Source: Perkinsus olseni (Eukaryota; Perkinsozoa; Perkinsida; Perkinsidae). From it: DNA of 64,000 nucleotides. Positions 9,594-20,259 of this stretch are shown here, piece by piece. The DNA is taken from contig JABANP010000053.1 of assembly GCA_013115135.1 (NCBI GenBank), positions 1 through 64,000 on the forward strand. Direction: 5' to 3'. Position 1 is the first letter of the stretch, and the number at the start of each line of letters is the position of its first letter. Below the pieces are notes generated by a model. The model was not told the origin of the DNA. It saw only the letters and a list, made by a program, of their open reading frames with translations, and made no database searches. The translations under genes were made by a program, and so were the position numbers.

Positions 9594-12063
9594 TCATATT
9601 GTTATCTCTACGGACTCCTCAGCAGATCCACCCGCGGGGTGGAGGTCGACGGCGTTGCCCTTGGGGTCCATCTCCACGTAATTTGCCACAACAAGAGACT
9701 TCGTATCTGCAACACAGCAATAGGACCACGGTCCACCTCTGAGTCAACGAGGAGAGAATACGATGAGATGATTGTAGTGGAGATCGGAATCTTCTTACTT
9801 CCAACGGCAAACGGCACGTTAGGTACAACCTTTCCTCTCACATTCTCGCCAGGCTCTCCCCAGCTGAAGAGCACAGCAAGTCTGTGACGACCACAATGCA
9901 CAACAATCGACACTCACCTGCATTGCGAATCGATCAACAGTGTGCCGAGCTTGATTCTCATGTAGCCGTGCTCTCCCCAGAAGCTGCCCCAGGAGTTGCG
10001 CATGATCCAGTACCTTTCAGAGCAATGTATTGTAGCAGCTCAGACCACACCCATATGCTTTGTGAGGGCACCAGCTACGGCGAGGAGAGGAAGCCGCGAG
10101 CGTGGAACGCGGCGCGGTTGATTAACTTACTCATCCTTAGTGTCAGGATCCTGTCCCCAGCCGACCAAGGAGACCTCATGATTGATCTCGGGATTGGGCT
10201 TGTCTTGGTAAAAGATTCCGCCTTCGTAACTAAATCACCCATTTTCCCGTCTCCTTTCCAGTGCAGGGCAGACTCACTCGTCCATCTGTTTAGTAGCATC
10301 CACTCCGCACCCCACAGGGCCTCTCTTCCAAATTTCGCGCTTGATCTGGTCGGCGCCCTCCAGCCTTGCGAAGTCTCGTACGTGCCTGGCCACGATCACT
10401 CCTCCTCTCCCGTCTACGAGCACCCTTTCCTACCACGTCCTGTAGTTGGCCGTGGCCTTGCACCCATCGGGACCGTCGGTGCACTCCATGCAGCGGGCCT
10501 CTGCCGGACACCACCCCAAGAAATCATCAAAGTTGGTCGCGGTATACGCTCTGCACGTATCATGAACCTGCCACCATCGACGAGCTCCCAACAGCGGCAG
10601 GCTCGCCATGCGACCACCTACCGCGCCGTAAGTATAAAAGAAATCATAAACGCCGTACTTATCACCGCCATAGCAGTCCCCGCCACCACGACAGTTAATA
10701 ACCTGCAAAACGACGACTGTCTGGCAACTAAGACAAACCTAAGATAGATCTGAGCGGAGCGAAGAACCTCTGCTTTCTACGAGTTATTCGGAAATCGTCC
10801 ATCTGCCACGACCACTGTGATACAGCCGGTACCACAGGGTGCCAACTTGAAAAGGGTCCACCCCTCTTCGAGTCGGCACTACATGCTGTGCATCAATAAC
10901 CAATGCACAGCATATAGAAGATCTCACCGAATCAATAATACCATTACCTGCTGAGGCGATATAGCCTTATTGGGCCATCGTCGATCATCCCTGATCGTCA
11001 ACCGGTCGGCGAAAGCCGAGGTCGCTGAAGGGAAGTCCTAGGCGGCAGGGACAGGTGGAGAGTCTCACATGCGAACGCCCAGCAGCCACCGCAGTAGCTG
11101 GGATTGTGCTGATTCCTCGTAAAGGATAGATAATTCTTGCCGTCGACATTACGCCAGTCCCAGGACTCTGAGAAAATCACACATTCACCTTCGAACCGGT
11201 CGGACCGTCCGACCAAAGTACCCGGCAGAATTTCATTGGCCTCGTTCGAGACCTGAATCCCGGGGACCTTCGGCACCTACACGACGAGCAAGTCCCCCAG
11301 GAGGAACAGACGAGTAGGGGTAAGAGGCCTCACACAAAGATAGCAGGTGGAGTTGTCTTTAGCTCTCGAATCGAGTGCCTGACACGACAGCCCACTCACA
11401 CGAAGTAGCGTGGACAGGTCTCACTTTATAGTAGCCAGTCTCGCATTCACAAGACGGGTCCGCGCTGCATACCATTGAGTAGGTCGAACCTGCGCGCGCC
11501 ACGAAATTCAACCCCATCGCCAAATACAGCGGCCCACATAAGTTCTCAGGTTTGCGGACTGCTTTGTGCCCGCCAGCCTTATTAGACGGCTTGTTGTACT
11601 CGCTTGTCGAGTGATGCCCCTGAACACCCCCACCGCTGGCCGACATCCCCAGCCCTCTGCTAATGACTACATCAATAATGAAGGGCCTTTCAATAAGATA
11701 CTGAGGACTGGGAGACTCTATCGAGGCCTCCTCCTGGGCGGGAGAGCCGTCCTCAGGCGTAGCGGCCTGCGCAGGACCGTCACGGCCGGTACCAGCAGTG
11801 CTCCTCACCTGCTCGCCACCCATAGCGTGGCCGTGTCTAGCCTTACTAGGCCTCATACCGCCAAGTTCTTGTACTAAATACTCATGCATTTTGCCCTACC
11901 ATACAGAAATAGCACGGCGGTCGTGGCAGGCACCTACATCTGAACCGCGAAGGGTGAGGTATCCTGGTTCGGCCTTGACAACTCCCAAGCCATCCGACGG
12001 TGTTCTCACAGCGGGAGATGTGTACCTGACGAAGCATACTGTCGGGTGTAACAAAAACAGCAT
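9594..12063 (-). CDS. Cathepsin Z/X-like cysteine protease with Cys-rich N-terminal region
   Basis: Ten 3' exons are firm, all in phase: 11489-11425, 11378-11334, 11276-11069, 11024-10948, 10702-10622, 10567-10434, 10385-10278, 10229-10131, 10013-9918 and 9738-9594. They show family C1A, cathepsin Z subtype: SWDWRNVDG, the Z-type RNQHNPSY mini-loop before the catalytic Cys in [20 protein letters not shown], catalytic His in [11 protein letters not shown] and catalytic Asn in [14 protein letters not shown]. Cathepsin Z acts as a carboxypeptidase in lysosome-like compartments. A Cys-rich piece ([15 protein letters not shown]) precedes the usual pro-region, and a tail of about 50 residues follows the NSWG block. 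The 5' part (11490-12063), starting with a signal-like [12 protein letters not shown], is not resolved exon by exon. Confidence 0.8.
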
Positions 12064-12157
12064 GCTTACTTGACAGACGGGTAGAGCGTCCAGTCCTTCC
12101 AAGCATCAGAACTGACACGACGAGAGTAGCGGTGACGCGGCAAAGCAGCCCTGCCCC

Positions 12158-13596
12158 CTACTTCACCGTAGCCCAAACACAGCCAGCCTTTTCGATATGG
12201 CCATCGGCGGAGCGATGCAGTTTAGCCCAACCGTGCTCGCCCCAGTTCGTACCGAATGCAAAACGGGCGATCCAGTACGGCGTGCCTGAGCGTGGACAAG
12301 TACTTGACGCTAAGCCGCAACGAGGTTACCGTCAGCATCGACGCCCCAGCCCGCAATTTCAGCAGCATGGTTGGGTTCCGCCGCTTCATCGAGGACCGAG
12401 AAGTCCCAGACGGCGCCGGGCCTGTAACTGTGAAGAGAACGAGTGGCACACAGAGGAGGGGAGAAGGGGACGCGTACTTGGAGCGAAAGGCTTCATTAAC
12501 GTGCATGTGGCACACGACCGGTCCACGGGCTTTAATTTCCGATTTCATTGCGTCCTCTCCAGTGACAGTGCCAAACTCTTCCACGTGGAAGGTATCGTAT
12601 TTCTTCGGTATCTCGCATGCACCGTTAGCAGAGCAAGTGCTACACCTGGGGAGCGTGCGATTTGGCGGAGGAGTGGTATGACGGTGGGGAGCCACTTACA
12701 CGGTGGAGCCTAGACAGATGTCGCCAGTGTCATGACCCTTGCCGGTAAAGGGCGAGCAGGTCTCATCAGTAATACCTTTCTCTTTGATCTAAACACATCA
12801 CAGTAGCTGCAAAAAGTCCTCGGTTCGATTCCCGGCTGCTGCATCGATCTAAATACTACGGCCAGAAGGACCCAGGCACAACTTCTCAGTTCAACAGACT
12901 CCGAAGAAAATTGGGCAGAAGTGTGTGGCTAGTCTGCGTTATTAGTGGCGTTGAGTTCTCCCAGTGAGCAGGCAACCGTACAAGATCCACTGCGTTGACG
13001 GAAGGTCTGTCCGACTTCCCTCCCAGACCACTCACGTATCGCATAGCGTCGATGACTCCTCCCCCTCGACAGCCATTGCCGATATCATAGCCGCATGTTA
13101 GCAGAGGTTGAGGGGACAAGTTAACCTCTGGGAATGCAGCTTTCCGTTGGATCTTGATTCGGTCGGACAGAGTGTGGACAGTAGCGAAGGCCCAGCAGCC
13201 AGCGCACGCTCTGAAACAGGGAGAGTCGTGTGGCTCAGCGTGCTGCGGGCAAGGTTACTTGGGGTTGGAATAACTCCGATCAGTAGTGACCATGTTTTCG
13301 TCATCGACGTCTCGCCAGTCCCAGCTCACGGGAAGGTCTTTGGCCTGACAGAGGACGGCTTCGGCTACCTCCAATAGGCGAATTGGCGATGGAGGAGCTT
13401 AACCTATTCCGTATCATCCCCGCGTGAGCTCAAGATACGCCGTCCCCATCCCAATCCTTACCGAGAACCGAGGGAGAGGCGTGTAAACCTCCTCAGTGGC
13501 GTTGCGCGACTTCAACGCACAAGGGGCGATAAAACGCGCGTCAGTATGATGGACTACTAAACCGGACGCGAAGGTCGTGAGAGTGAATAGCAGCAT
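12158..13596 (-). CDS. Cathepsin Z-like protein lacking the catalytic Asn
   Basis: Seven exons in consistent phase: 13596-13462, 13368-13259, 13210-13036, 12788-12700, 12645-12478, 12427-12330 and 12285-12158, total 300 residues (human cathepsin Z has 303). It starts with a signal peptide (MLLFTLTTFASGLVV). SWDWRDVDD and ACAGCWAFA place the catalytic Cys; EPNHAAEIAGWG gives the catalytic His. At the Asn position the usual RNSWG is replaced by RFAFG, followed by the conserved TNWGEHGW. The HIP-type mini-loop is also altered. The protein may therefore be weak or inactive, or bind peptide without efficient cleavage. It is a tandem paralogue of the downstream gene at 9594-12063. Confidence 0.86.
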
Positions 13597-13941
13597 TTAC
13601 AAGATTAGAACTCAGGGGATTTTTGAAAATTGTGCGACCACCAGAATCTGTCAAATAATCGAAGTCGTCGAAAGTATATCGCGCGCGCCTAATAATTGAG
13701 GGGTATCTTGCGCTTCTACTTGCGCAGTCTTGCAGTCTTGGCACAGAATCCATCACAGGGCGCTTAGATATCTTCTAGCCTTGACGATGATCCTTGATAA
13801 CCTGGGGAAAAACCATATTTCTAAAGAAAGTTGCCATTTTCTAAAGAAGTTTCTCGCTCGCCCGGGAGAGGATGGGGACTACGCTTTTGACTCTCGGATA
13901 ACCTATGACCTATAACCCTAGGCCTTCGGGTTTGAGGTGAT

Positions 13942-13960
13942 GGTCGCCCGAAGGGCGACC
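13942..13960. repeat. Short perfect hairpin
   Basis: GGTCGCCC and GGGCGACC flank a GAA loop, an 8-bp perfect stem in the intergenic region before the first aldolase gene. Confidence 0.8.
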
Positions 13961-14016
13961 TGAGTCGGGTTTCGGGTTGACGGGGGTTACGGTCAGTACT
14001 CCACTAGGTCTTTTTT

Positions 14017-14076
14017 CGCCCTCTCGCTTAGATTTTCTCCCTCTCGCTTAGATTTTCGCCCTCTCGCTTAGATTTT
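14017..14076 (+). repeat. 20-bp tandem repeat, three copies
   Basis: Three head-to-tail copies of a 20-mer (CGCCCTCTCGCTTAGATTTT, one base changed in copy two) lie about 190 bp upstream of the first aldolase start, in the presumed promoter or 5' UTR. Confidence 0.9.
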
Positions 14077-14262
14077 CACCGTCTACCGATAACCTGACTC
14101 AGGTTACCTGAGAGCTCTGTGATCATAAAGTCCAGGGGCGAAATGGTTGCCCTTAAGCAGCCCTGGACATTCATTCGGCGGCCCCTCTGTGCCTGCTGCA
14201 GTGCTCGCAACGCTGACCCCGAATCAATTCAAGTTAGTATTTTGTTATCTATCAACTCCCTA

Positions 14263-15345
14263 ATGCCTGCTCGTGATGAACTAAAGTATCAGTCTGAGCT
14301 CATTCAGACTGCCCACGCTATGTGCACTCCCGGCAAGGGCCTCTTGGCCGCTGATGAGTCCACTGGTACCATCAAGAAGCGTTTCGATGCCGCTGGTATC
14401 GAGAACACTGAGGAGCATCGTGCTGCCTACAGGTCGCTTCTCTTCACCGCCCCTGATGCTGGCAAGTACATCTCTGGTGCCATCCTCTTCGAGGAGACTC
14501 TCTTCCAGAAGAATGTTGAGGGTGTCCCGATGGTTGACTTGCTCAAGAAGCAGGGTATCATTCCCGGCATCAAGGTCGATAAGGGACTTGTCCAGCTCGT
14601 CGGTACCGATGGTGAGACTGCTACTCAGGGACTTGATGGCCTCGCTGAGCGTTGCCAGAAGTACTACGAGCAGGGCGCTCGCTTCGCCAAGTGGAGAGCT
14701 GTTGTGAAGATTGACGAGGCCAAGCAGGTCCCGTCTGAACTTTCTATCGAGGAGACCGCTCACACTCTTGCTCGTTATGCCAGTATCTGCCAGGCTAACG
14801 GTCTAGTTCCTATCGTCGAGCCCGAGGTCTTGAGCGATGGCCCTCATACCATCGAGACTGACGCGTATGTCACCGAGAGAGTTCTCTCAGCTGTGTTCAA
14901 GGCGTTGAACGACCAGCACGTCCTTCTTGAAGGCTGCGTTCTCAAGCCCAATATGGTCATGCCCGGTGCAGAGTGCCCTCAGCGCGCATCTCCTGAGAAG
15001 ATCGCTGAAATGACTGTTCGCACTCTCAAGCGTACCGTCCCTCCAGCTCTAGTTGGTGTGTTGTTCCTGTCTGGTGGCCAGAGCGAGGAAGAGGCTTCCC
15101 TCAACCTCAACGCTATGAACGCGATGGAGGAGGCGCGCCCGTGGCCGTTGACCTTCTCATTCGGCCGTGCTCTTCAGCATAGTGCTATCCAGACTTGGGC
15201 TGGCAAGAGTGAGAACACTGAGGCTGCTCAAAAGGCTTTCATCACTCGAGCCAAGGCCAACTCTGCCGCTCAACTCGGGAAGTACGAGGGGTCTGCTGAT
15301 GCTGCTGCCAATAAGTCTCTATATGTCAAAAACTATGTCTATTGA
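14263..15345 (+). CDS. Class I fructose-bisphosphate aldolase, copy 1
   Basis: A single exon encodes 360 residues from [13 protein letters not shown], the family-typical start; the frame stays open for 48 codons upstream but that part does not resemble aldolase. Class I landmarks are present: [22 protein letters not shown]-type segment ([12 protein letters not shown]), the Schiff-base Lys in [11 protein letters not shown], the phosphate loop [11 protein letters not shown], and a C-terminal Tyr (KNYVY) as in animal enzymes. It cleaves fructose-1,6-bisphosphate to two triose phosphates in glycolysis, presumably in the cytosol. The gene is closely related to the next one. The internal coding sequence between about 14340 and 14700 is almost identical to copy 2, more so than the 3' half. 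Confidence 0.95.
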   Translation: MPARDELKYQSELIQTAHAMCTPGKGLLAADESTGTIKKRFDAAGIENTEEHRAAYRSLLFTAPDAGKYISGAILFEETLFQKNVEGVPMVDLLKKQGIIPGIKVDKGLVQLVGTDGETATQGLDGLAERCQKYYEQGARFAKWRAVVKIDEAKQVPSELSIEETAHTLARYASICQANGLVPIVEPEVLSDGPHTIETDAYVTERVLSAVFKALNDQHVLLEGCVLKPNMVMPGAECPQRASPEKIAEMTVRTLKRTVPPALVGVLFLSGGQSEEEASLNLNAMNAMEEARPWPLTFSFGRALQHSAIQTWAGKSENTEAAQKAFITRAKANSAAQLGKYEGSADAAANKSLYVKNYVY

Positions 15346-16188
15346 ATATGATAACAGAAGTTCTTCGAACTGAAGGCCATAGATCACTATTCTTATCGCG
15401 TGATCCTTGAGCCCTCCTTTTTTCAGAGAAGATGGTGTAAGCTAAAAGTTTTCCAAGAGCGGTTGCGTACCTGTGTCGAGTTCTCGTGGACCCGTTAATC
15501 AAAGTAGCATCTTTTTCGGACTGTTAAAGGTTGTAACGATATTGAGACACGCTTCGATATGGTGGCACTATTTAGTGTAAATCTAGCGGGGACCTCAGCT
15601 TCATTGCTGTTGAGAATGCGTCGGAAATAGAGGGGAGAATCGAGAATCTTGGTGGTGGGCCCGCCAGGTTGCTCGCGGTTGAGGCGACAAGTAGCGCCAG
15701 TTAGCTGAAGTCTGCAGCCGGAAGATCAGGTGGGTTGGCTCGTCGCTGGACAGCTCGCCAGCTTTCTCCTGGGCTCGGGCAGCAAAGGGAAGTATTCTCG
15801 TTCCCACGAGCTGTCTGAGTTATCTGAACATCATTGTCCCGCTCTCGGTGAACCCGCGTGAGAGAGCTAGCGAAGTTGATTCATCCTTGCTAAGGATTGC
15901 TTAGTGACGACCTTTATGTAGCCTCTTCTTTGGAGTTGCTCACGACTACTGTGAAAGGTGTACTCGATAAGCTAAGAAGGTTGATGAGCTTGAGTGAGAG
16001 ACACGATGGGACAGGTGCACACAATTCTCAGCGTACAACAGCGCAGCTCTGAGGATCGCTATTCTCAGTTCAGGATAGCAGTCAGCGTTCTACTTATCTC
16101 GATGTATCTTTTGTAGATGGGTGTTCGGGCATCAGCAGTGAATTTAACGGTTTTGTTATTGGCAGTTATTGTATTGTCATATTCCAAC
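15346..16188. other. Spacer between the two aldolase genes
   Basis: About 840 bp with no supported gene. It presumably holds the 3' end of copy 1 and the promoter or 5' UTR of copy 2. The frame directly upstream of the copy 2 start is open for 24 codons and hydrophobic, but I prefer the conserved Met. Confidence 0.5.
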
Positions 16189-17271
16189 ATGCCCGCTCGC
16201 GAGACTCTCAAGTATCAGGCTGAGCTCATTCAGACTGCCAACGCCATCTGCACTCCCGGCAAGGGAATCTTGGCCGCTGATGAGTCCACTGGTACCATCA
16301 AGAAGCGTTTCGATGCCGCTGGTATCGAGAACACTGAGGAGCATCGTGCTGCCTACAGGTCGCTTCTCTTCACCGCCCCTGATGCTGGCAAGTACATCTC
16401 TGGTGCCATCCTCTTCGAGGAGACTCTCTTCCAGAAGAATGCCGAGGGTGTCCCCATGGTTGACTTGCTTAAGAAGCAGGGTATCATTCCCGGCATCAAG
16501 GTCGATAAGGGACTCGTCCAGCTCGCCGGTACCGATGGTGAGACTGCTACTCAGGGACTTGATGGCCTCGCTGAGCGTTGCCAGAAGTACTACGAGCAGG
16601 GCGCTCGCTTCGCCAAGTGGAGAACCGTCCTGAAGATCGACGAGGCCAAGCAAATGCCTTCTCAGCTCTCTATCGAGGAGACCGCTCACACTCTTGCTCG
16701 TTATGCCACCATCTGCCAGGCCAGCGGTCTTGTCCCCATCGTTGAGCCCGAGATCTTGACCGATGGTACTCATACTATCGAGACCTCTGCCTACGTCACC
16801 GAGAGTGTTTTGTCCGCTGTGTTCAAGGCCTTGAATGATCAGCATGTCCTTCTTGAGGGCTGCTTGCTCAAGCCCAACATGGTCACCGCTGGTGTGGACT
16901 GTCCCGAGCGCCCCAGTGCTCAGAAGATCGCTGAGTTGACCGTTCGAACTCTCGCCCGTACCGTGCCTCCGGCTCTCGTTGGTGTCACCTTCCTTTCCGG
17001 CGGTCAGAGTGAGGAGGATGCCTCCGTCAATCTGTCGGCTATGAACCAGCTCCCCAAGGAGCGTCGCCCATGGGCTCTTACCTTCTCTTATGGTCGTGCG
17101 TTGCAGGCCAGTGCCATCAAGACCTGGTCAGGCAAGGAGAACACCAAGGCCGCCCAGGAAGCTTTCCTCGTCCGTGCCAAGGCCAACTCCGAGGCCCAAC
17201 TCGGCAAGTACCAGGGCTCTGGTGATGAGTCGGCTAAGAAGTCCTTGTACGTCAAGAACTATGTTTACTAA
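16189..17271 (+). CDS. Class I fructose-bisphosphate aldolase, copy 2
   Basis: A single exon encodes 360 residues beginning [13 protein letters not shown]. All class I features of copy 1 are kept, including the Schiff-base Lys in [11 protein letters not shown] and the SGGQSEED phosphate loop. Differences from copy 1 are concentrated after residue 150. An upstream alternative start at 16117 would add a hydrophobic 24-residue leader (VLLLAVIVL); a targeted isoform is possible but I consider the conserved Met more likely. The 3' half plus about 90 bp of 3' flank is duplicated at 22098-22765. Confidence 0.95.
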   Translation: MPARETLKYQAELIQTANAICTPGKGILAADESTGTIKKRFDAAGIENTEEHRAAYRSLLFTAPDAGKYISGAILFEETLFQKNAEGVPMVDLLKKQGIIPGIKVDKGLVQLAGTDGETATQGLDGLAERCQKYYEQGARFAKWRTVLKIDEAKQMPSQLSIEETAHTLARYATICQASGLVPIVEPEILTDGTHTIETSAYVTESVLSAVFKALNDQHVLLEGCLLKPNMVTAGVDCPERPSAQKIAELTVRTLARTVPPALVGVTFLSGGQSEEDASVNLSAMNQLPKERRPWALTFSYGRALQASAIKTWSGKENTKAAQEAFLVRAKANSEAQLGKYQGSGDESAKKSLYVKNYVY

Positions 17272-17484
17272 ACTGCTAGTTGATGACGATTATTTTTCTC
17301 GAACAGTGATATACGACTGTAACTCTAGTAAGTTACTAGTGTACGCGTGATGCGCTGATACTTTCGTTGTTGTTGTGTTTCGCGGTCTGCAGGCAAGCTA
17401 AATGATTTGTACTGAGACCTCCACGTAGGATGATGGAATCTATAGTTGCAAATTGTCATACAACCTGCGAGCACACCGTAGTGC

Positions 17485-17645
17485 GGTGACACTGTGTGTG
17501 TATAAGGTGGACGTGTCACCACATCGTAGGGTGGTGACACTGTGTGTGTGTCAGCTGGACGTGTCACCACATCATAGGGTGGTAACACTGTGTGTGTATA
17601 TGAGGCGGACGTGTCACCACAACATAGGGTGGTGACACTGTGTGA
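17485..17645 (+). repeat. 48-bp minisatellite, array 1 (about 3.3 copies)
   Basis: Units begin at about 17485, 17533, 17581 and 17631 (period 48-50 bp). Each unit contains GGTGACAC and, about 20 bases on, GTGTCACC, so it can fold as an 8-bp hairpin. The same unit makes a longer array at 25285-25640. Open frames across it are repeat artefacts. Confidence 0.92.
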
Positions 17646-18497
17646 CACGAAAGTCTTTCTTACTATTCGTCTATCCTCCAAAGTCGGGCGGGCTGCATCA
17701 CACAAAGCCGAATGGAGGCCGAGGAGATCAGAGGTTGTTTGAGAGATAAGGATACGGGATGGTGCACCGTGTGGCGAGACTGGCTGACTGAGAACACAAC
17801 ACCCGGGGGTTTGCCATCTGGAATCCATCTTTAATCCGCTGTCTTCTTATAGTCCGCCACTTAGCTTCGCTTCTTAGTGAAGCGACATAGGATAAGCGAA
17901 AAATGAGCTGTGAGACTACGACTGGGCTCGCCGCTTCGACTCACATGGCATTTCATCATGTTAAAAAGTCAGCTAACTATTAGGGCTTGGGCCTGAGAAT
18001 GGGTCTTCTACGACTCGGACTTCACGCAAAATAGGAAAATGGTCATGACTCGGCCTAACAAAGCAGCCAGAAGAAATGGGCGTAATAAATCATCGTAGAC
18101 TCTTAATAGAACCTACAACCTGCCATCCACCCTACTGCAGTGGCGATAATGAAAAGATAAAAAAAGAGTATGATACCCATGAAACTGTTGACGCAGAGTT
18201 CGACGCTCTTTGAGAGAGCCTCTCTTGGAGCTAATCCGTCCATCGAAAAAGATGCTGATGCTATTAAGCATCGGCTAAGTCAAGGTGCGAGTCATGATTT
18301 GACACATAGTGGCAACAGACAATTATTCACTTTGATGGACACACTAAAAGTTGATGAGCATAGTATAGGATTTTTGTCACCTTGGGGAAAAGTTGGACTT
18401 AGTAGCCGGTAGAACCAAGGCGACACCTCATACCAGTATTAACAGCGTGGAACTTGGCAGTCAGTGCGCATCAATCCTCAATACAGCAAAAAAATAC
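17646..18497. other. No recognised gene
   Basis: Only short frames. The plus-strand frame 18170-18412 is AT-rich and protein-like (SLGANPSIEKDADAIKHRL) but unrecognised, similar in composition to the stretch near 3.6 kb. Confidence 0.3.
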
Positions 18498-19590
18498 TTA
18501 CCCTCCGCTAAGGAAGAATCTCGCCGCCCACTCGGCGGGGTTGAAGTCAGAGGTTCTAACGACTTTATGAGGTGAGCTATCATACCTTTTACGCTCAAAC
18601 CTCTTGACTAAGGCGACCCTCTCCTCTGCCGGGCACTTCCACTCTTTCAGTGTTATCCAGTCGTTGATCTTCGTCTTGGTAGTGTCGTCGTCTTTGCACC
18701 CGATCCTACTAGCCCAATGTCTGAGGTCTCTGTTAGTCCTCGGGAAATATGTCCCGTACAACCACCCTTCATACCAAGAAGAACCTTTGTAGGGAACATA
18801 TTCATCATCAAGACAGTGCACACTCGCCACTCTCGGCGCCAGAGGCTTCGGGCCCAGGGAACCATCCTTGTACAACTTCGAGCAAGTCCTGAAAGATCCT
18901 CGCAGACCAGGAGGCAGGGCCAATACACCGTTTACTGACACCGCGCTCTGGATGACTTTATGGCACAGTAGTGATTCCACCATCATACCACCATTACTGT
19001 AACCATAACCATAGACGGGCAGATTTTTCGTATTCTCCCTCTTGATTATAGTCTTCGTGTACTCCACATCGTCGATGTCTTTTCTCTGAATGCAGCATGT
19101 ACCGGCATTCCATCCGTGCTTGTTCTTGAACCGGGATGAGAGCCATCCATAGTTACTACCACAGGCAGTGATCAGTATCAGGCCATACTTATCAGCGATG
19201 GCAGTAGTCTTGGAGTACGCCTCCCATTCCTCACATGTGTCATCCCAACCATGATACTGTATGAGTATACCCTTAACCCCGACACTTGGGGGGGGGCAGG
19301 TGGCGATAATAAGAGCGTGTTAGAGTGAGTTTCTCAGAGACCTTCATGTCGAAGCTGAACTTCTCACTTTCTGGGATGTCATTAGTCTGCATCCTCCTAG
19401 GAACTGACGACGTGTTAGTCGCAGCGCGTCTTCTATCGGCCACCAAAACGTCGCCGACAACTCGGACACTGAACTCGGGAGCGTCGGCTGACTGGTCTTG
19501 CTGAGGCTCAGTTATAACGGTGTAGATTTTGTAGTCTTGAGGGAGTACACGGAGCTGACTCACGTGAGTTGCACCTGACACGGGAGACAT
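18498..19590 (-). CDS. Secreted-type esterase (PHB depolymerase/feruloyl esterase fold), frameshifted
   Basis: Two minus-strand frames, 19590 to about 19275 and about 19280 to 18498, together look like one alpha/beta hydrolase. The first has an N-terminal region of unknown type and ends in TRSYYRHLPPP, the usual first strand of this esterase family; the second continues with ILIQYHGWDD (oxyanion loop), the nucleophile elbow GYGYSNGGMM and possible acid/base positions further on (SVHCLDDEYVPY). Substrate is unknown; relatives cleave polymer or plant-wall esters. The frames meet at a run of nine C on the coding strand (19288-19296), so one base too many or too few breaks the gene. Either a real frameshift or a homopolymer sequencing error fits. 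Confidence 0.72.
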
Positions 19591-19620
19591 AAGTAGACGG
19601 TCATAGGCCTTAGGGCTAAG

Positions 19621-19641
19621 CTTTAGTCCTCAGGACTAAAG
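19621..19641. repeat. Hairpin overlapping a stop codon
   Basis: CTTTAGTCC and GGACTAAAG form a perfect 9-bp stem with a TCA loop. The stop codon of the 146-aa secreted protein lies in one arm. Confidence 0.85.
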
Positions 19642-20176
19642 GCGGTCGTTAGGCCGCAGGAAAGGAGAGCTAACCCCACTAAATGGAGTCCACTTGAAGC
19701 AGAATCACTTTTGTCTCTCACAACCACATTGTAGAGCTCGACTGTGTAGTATGTCTCGTCGCTGACGTCTCGTCTGAGAAAACAGTATTGCTTTCTGCAC
19801 GGATGCAGCTCACAACGGCATCGAACTTCTTCTTACTTCAGTCGCCTGAGCTCCTCATTTAGCTTCGAAGTGGCTGCACTCACCACCATTTGGTTCCATA
19901 ATACTGGGAGGCATTCGTTCCTGAGGATGAAGTTCCATTGCAGCGAATCACTTGAGCTCCTCAAGTCACTACTGAAGTGACTGGGGGGCACCGCAGACGT
20001 TGAACTCACACATCGAACGCAGGGGATAGAAATCTGTCGAGACACGTGCTGGGAATAGGCTTCAGCTTGTCGCTATCAAATCCTCCAGGGGCTCCTGGCA
20101 CGTCATCGACGACCATCCCAACGACTGCTACACCGAGACAGAGGGGTAGGATGATACCAACGAGAGCAGTAGGCAT
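19623..20176 (-). CDS. Small secreted Cys-containing protein, GPI-like tail
   Basis: Three exons in phase (20176-20010, 19971-19884, 19808-19623) encode 146 residues. The N terminus is a signal peptide (MPTALVGIILPLCLGVAVVG). The middle has several Cys (STCLDRF, RNECLPVLW, MLHPCRKQYCFL) and a conserved-looking segment ETYYTVELYNVVVRD. The C terminus is a small-residue stretch then a hydrophobic tail (GLHLVGLALLSCGLTTAF), resembling a GPI-attachment signal. I do not know the family. It is directly upstream of the esterase on the same strand. Its stop codon lies inside a perfect 9-bp hairpin. The second acceptor (GTGAG) is atypical. Confidence 0.65.
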
Positions 20177-20259
20177 ATGGCGGGAGTCGATGAAAAGTAA
20201 CTATGCTATGGTTTGTACCACACGAGTGATCAGATAGAATCAACACGGCTGGCTAACGA

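Noticed and set aside
17453..17635. Open frames across the minisatellite arrays (also 25345-25742) suggesting a repetitive His- and Val-rich protein
   Set aside because: They follow directly from the 48-bp period being a multiple of three; every frame shows similar repeats and there is no start context or flanking domain.
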